Assembly (NCBI GenBank): GCA_017411935.1
Contig: JAFQPC010000151.1
Span: 1-8,136, forward strand
From: Clostridia bacterium
GTDB taxonomy: Bacteria; Bacillota; Clostridia; Oscillospirales; CAG-272
Length of the DNA: 8,136 bases
Direction of reading: 5' to 3'
The notes beneath the pieces were generated by a model. That model saw nothing but the letters and a program-made list of their open reading frames with translations, did no database searches and was not told where the DNA came from. Shown piece after piece: positions 5,863-8,136 of this stretch. Position numbers and translations under genes: made by a program. The first letter of the stretch is position 1, and each line of letters begins with the position of its first letter.

Positions 5863-6810
5863 ATGTCCTCAAAAACGGCAGAAAAGAAAGCTGTAGCGCG
5901 GAAAGATATGACTCGTGCGCAGTGGACATGGAAAGAGATGAAGCGTAACTGGGTTGCCTACGCAATGGTTGCTCCCTTTATGCTGATCTTTACCTGCTTT
6001 ACGGTATTGCCCGTGCTTTTGTCCATGATCCTCAGCTTTACTGATTTTAACCTGCTTCAAACGCCGAATATCGTCTGGCTCGACAACTACATTCGTTTGT
6101 TCCTCGACGACGACATATTCCTCATTGCAGCGAAGAATACGTTGATCTTTGCCGCGATCGTTGGTCCGGTATCTTACCTGATGGCTCTTTTGATCGCGTG
6201 GTTTATTAACGAACTTTCCCCCAAGATCAGAGCGGTTGTAACCCTGATCTTCTACGCCCCCTCGATTGCAGGTAACGTTTACCTCGTTTGGGGTACGCTG
6301 TTCTCGGCGGACTCCTATGGTTGGGCAAATGCATGGCTTGTAAAGCTTGGAATTTTATCCGAACCAATTGCTTGGTTTGAAAATGCAGACTACGTAATGC
6401 CTCTTTGTATTATCGTTGCTCTTTGGACCTCCCTTGGTACCTCGTTCCTTTCGAACATTGCAGGTTTGCAGGGAATTGATAAGGCGCAATACGAGGCAGG
6501 CGCTGTGGACGGTATTAGAAACCGTTGGCAGGAGCTGTGGTACATCACCCTTCCGAATATGAAATCGCAGCTGATGTTTGCGGCAGTCATGTCGATCACG
6601 CAGTCCTTCGGTTTCGGTGCGGTCGTTACCGCGCTCTGCGGTTTCCCGTCGGTCGATTATGCGGCACACACGATTATGCACCATCTCGAGGACTACGGCG
6701 GACAGCGTTTTGAGACGGGTTATTCGTCGGCGATCGCAGTGGTTTTGTTCGTAGTCATGATCGGATCAAACGCTCTCGTGAAGAAACTTCTTTCTAAGGT
6801 AGGTACGTAA
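5863..6810 (+). CDS. Sugar ABC transporter permease (LplB/UgpA-like, first subunit)
   Basis: An integral membrane subunit of an ABC importer, 315 residues, within the usual 290-320. A basic cytoplasmic N-terminus leads into about six membrane segments (roughly 32-60, 88-118, 124-145, 178-200, 234-255, 288-308). The family EAA loop is present at residues 211-231 as EAGAVDGI, then WQELWYITLP; it docks onto the ATPase. The segment after the first TM (VLLSMILSFTDFNLLQTPNIVW) is typical of this MalF/UgpA-type subunit. It lies 44 bp after the solute-binding protein gene with no terminator between them, and 1 nt before the second permease gene, so the three are probably one operon. With no ATPase gene nearby, it probably uses a shared MsmX-type ATPase; this is inferred from related systems. 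The sugar substrate is not determined by the sequence. Confidence 0.93.
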   Translation: MSSKTAEKKAVARKDMTRAQWTWKEMKRNWVAYAMVAPFMLIFTCFTVLPVLLSMILSFTDFNLLQTPNIVWLDNYIRLFLDDDIFLIAAKNTLIFAAIVGPVSYLMALLIAWFINELSPKIRAVVTLIFYAPSIAGNVYLVWGTLFSADSYGWANAWLVKLGILSEPIAWFENADYVMPLCIIVALWTSLGTSFLSNIAGLQGIDKAQYEAGAVDGIRNRWQELWYITLPNMKSQLMFAAVMSITQSFGFGAVVTALCGFPSVDYAAHTIMHHLEDYGGQRFETGYSSAIAVVLFVVMIGSNALVKKLLSKVGT

Positions 6811-6811
6811 T

Positions 6812-7687
6812 ATGGCAAAAAAGTTAAGAACAAGAAAGCATAAAGTCGTACTTGCCCGTTCCAGAGGGGGAGACGCAGGAATTACCGTGGTGCTTGCCAT
6901 TCTCGGTGTCTTTATGTTCCTTCCGATGTACTACGTGGTCGTTCAGTCCTTGAAGCCTCTTGATGAGCTTTGGATGTTCCCCCCGAGATTCTACGTTTCG
7001 GACCCCACGTTTAAGAACTTTAAGGATCTGTTTACTTTGATGAGCGGAAGCTTGGTTCCGTTCTCGCGTTACATCTTCAACACGGTATTTACTGCTGTGG
7101 CAGGTACGTTTGGAAGTTTGTTCATTTCCTCGCTTGCAGCATACGCAATGGCGAAGATCAAATTTCCCGGTGGAAGAACAATGTTTAAACTCGTCCAAAC
7201 ATCTCTGATGTTCCATGCGACGGTTACGGCAATTACCAGCTTTATTTTGATGAGTGCGCTCGGATTGGTGGACACTTATTGGGCGATCATTATTCCCGCA
7301 TGGGGTAGTACGCTGGGTCTGTATTTGATGAAGCAATTTATGGAATCGGCGGTGACCGATGCCGTGCTGGAAAGTGCGAGACTTGACGGCGCGAGCGAAC
7401 TCCGCACTTTCTGGACGATCGCGATGCCGATGGTTAAGCCTGCATGGCTGACCCTGATCATCTTCTCGTTTAAGGATCTGTGGAATGCGGGTGCCTCGAT
7501 CTACATTCACTCGGAACAGCTCAAATCGCTGAACTACGCAATCGGACAGATCACCGCGGGTGGTATCAAGCGTGCGGGCGCGAGTGCGGCGGCAACGGTC
7601 GTTATGATGCTCGTTCCGATCACGGTATTCGTGGTATCTCAGTCGAACATCATCGAAACGATGGGTTCGAGTGGTATGAAAGACTAA
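6812..7687 (+). CDS. Sugar ABC transporter permease (YtcP/UgpE-like, second subunit)
   Basis: The second membrane subunit, 291 residues, normal for the family, forming a heterodimeric channel with the preceding permease. The features are a basic N-terminus, a first membrane segment at 23-46, the hallmark SLKPLDELWMFPPRF (46-60), and further segments near 92-114, 128-150, 154-172, 210-226 and 260-278. The EAA loop is LESARLDGASELRTF followed by WTIAMP (186-206). The C-terminus is the short MGSSGMKD, resembling the usual small-residue tail. The ATG is one base after the stop of the upstream permease, with its Shine-Dalgarno (AAGG/TAGG, about 6797-6803) inside that gene, so translational coupling is likely. 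From codon 6 to the end the gene also avoids TTA, CTA and TCA codons. Confidence 0.93.
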   Translation: MAKKLRTRKHKVVLARSRGGDAGITVVLAILGVFMFLPMYYVVVQSLKPLDELWMFPPRFYVSDPTFKNFKDLFTLMSGSLVPFSRYIFNTVFTAVAGTFGSLFISSLAAYAMAKIKFPGGRTMFKLVQTSLMFHATVTAITSFILMSALGLVDTYWAIIIPAWGSTLGLYLMKQFMESAVTDAVLESARLDGASELRTFWTIAMPMVKPAWLTLIIFSFKDLWNAGASIYIHSEQLKSLNYAIGQITAGGIKRAGASAAATVVMMLVPITVFVVSQSNIIETMGSSGMKD

Positions 7688-7705
7688 TTGACAGGAGGAG
7701 AAGCA

Positions 7706-8136
7706 ATGAGAAAATTTACAGCGATCATTTGCGTATTGTTCGCGCTTGTTATGGCATTGGCTCTTCCTGTCGGAGCCGCCACTCCGTATCAGACGTATAC
7801 CTACTCGATTGACGGAAAAGCGCTCCACTCTCCCGATGCTTACACCCCCGACAAGACGATCGATGCAGCGGCAATGGGATTGAATGACTATGAGTTCTTG
7901 AAAGAATTCTATCCTTCCCTGATCCCGCTTCACGATGCGATGGAAGAGACGAAAGCAGCGGCAGAGGAAGCTCAGAGACTCTTTGATAAGAAATATGAGA
8001 ACCGTCCCTCTTCCGAGCAGTCCAAGGATGACAAGGACGATTTGCAGCAAGCTTGGGCGGATGCAAATGCGGCTCAGAAAGAATACGATACCCAAATGGG
8101 TATCTACGGCAAGATCGATACTCCTTCGGATATCGA
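7706..8136 (+). CDS. Secreted protein with NHL-propeller-like N-terminus and helical insert, 3' end cut
   Basis: The first 143 codons of a longer gene, open to the right edge. A signal peptide is clear (MRKF, hydrophobic 6-21, predicted cleavage after VGA at about residue 24). The mature N-terminus TPYQTYTYSIDGKALHSPDAY, followed by TPDK, resembles from memory the leader of secreted NHL beta-propeller proteins often encoded beside large binding proteins and LplB/YtcP permeases in Firmicutes. The text TPSDI at 139-143 looks like the start of the first propeller blade. Between them, about 62-136 is a charged, Ala/Glu/Lys/Gln-rich segment likely to form a helical hairpin or coiled coil. AGGAGGAG at 7693-7700 lies just before the ATG, and the gene starts 18 bp after the second permease, so it is the fourth gene of the operon. 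Its function is unknown, and the propeller assignment needs the missing 3' part. Confidence 0.8.
   Translation, partial: MRKFTAIICVLFALVMALALPVGAATPYQTYTYSIDGKALHSPDAYTPDKTIDAAAMGLNDYEFLKEFYPSLIPLHDAMEETKAAAEEAQRLFDKKYENRPSSEQSKDDKDDLQQAWADANAAQKEYDTQMGIYGKIDTPSDI

Noticed and set aside
2540..5965. Antisense ORF of 1141 codons on the minus strand
   Set aside because: It runs in exact codon register with the solute-binding protein gene and is explained by the absence of TTA, CTA and TCA codons there. Its product is Arg/His/Ile-rich with no recognisable family, signal or start site.
6824..8095. Antisense ORF of 423 codons on the minus strand
   Set aside because: It is in codon register with the second permease and the following gene and has the same codon-bias explanation. 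No family features are seen.

Overview
The window looks like chromosomal DNA of a low-to-moderate-GC Gram-positive bacterium, most likely an uncultured Clostridia-type Firmicute. The reasons are strong AGGAG-type ribosome binding sites before most genes, sigma-A style promoters, AT-rich spacers, and an LplB/YtcP-type sugar ABC transporter. The finer taxonomy is inference. The window cuts a gene at each end.

Left part, minus strand (1-1144): a 5'-complete, 3'-truncated cysteine synthase gene (cysK, reading off the left edge) lies downstream of rpsT (ribosomal protein S20). A 14-bp hairpin with a U-tract sits in the 67-bp gap between them. rpsT has a good promoter and a leader of about 84 nt.

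Middle (about 1145-2113): roughly 1 kb of AT-rich DNA in which I see no convincing gene. It holds several perfect short dyads, one GC-richer island, and two very short ORFs of doubtful status. It separates the minus-strand housekeeping genes from a plus-strand operon.

Right part, plus strand (2114-8136): a strong extended -10 promoter at 2114-2142 should start a transcript near 2149. This leaves an unusually long, hairpin-rich leader of about 286 nt before the first gene. The genes are: (1) a 1127-residue secreted solute-binding protein with a long N-terminal extension (beta-rich, carbohydrate-binding-like regions and helical linkers), a family 1 type sugar-binding domain and a helical tail; (2) and (3) two six-TM permeases with EAA loops, only 1 nt apart; (4) the start of a secreted protein whose N-terminal segment resembles NHL beta-propeller proteins that accompany such transporters. 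No ATPase is encoded in the window, as is usual for this class, which typically shares an MsmX-like ATPase encoded elsewhere. Together the genes suggest a well-expressed uptake system for a complex glycan or oligosaccharide, with an oversized binding protein and a secreted partner of unknown role. The least explained parts are the giant binding protein, its long leader, and the helical insertion in the downstream secreted protein.
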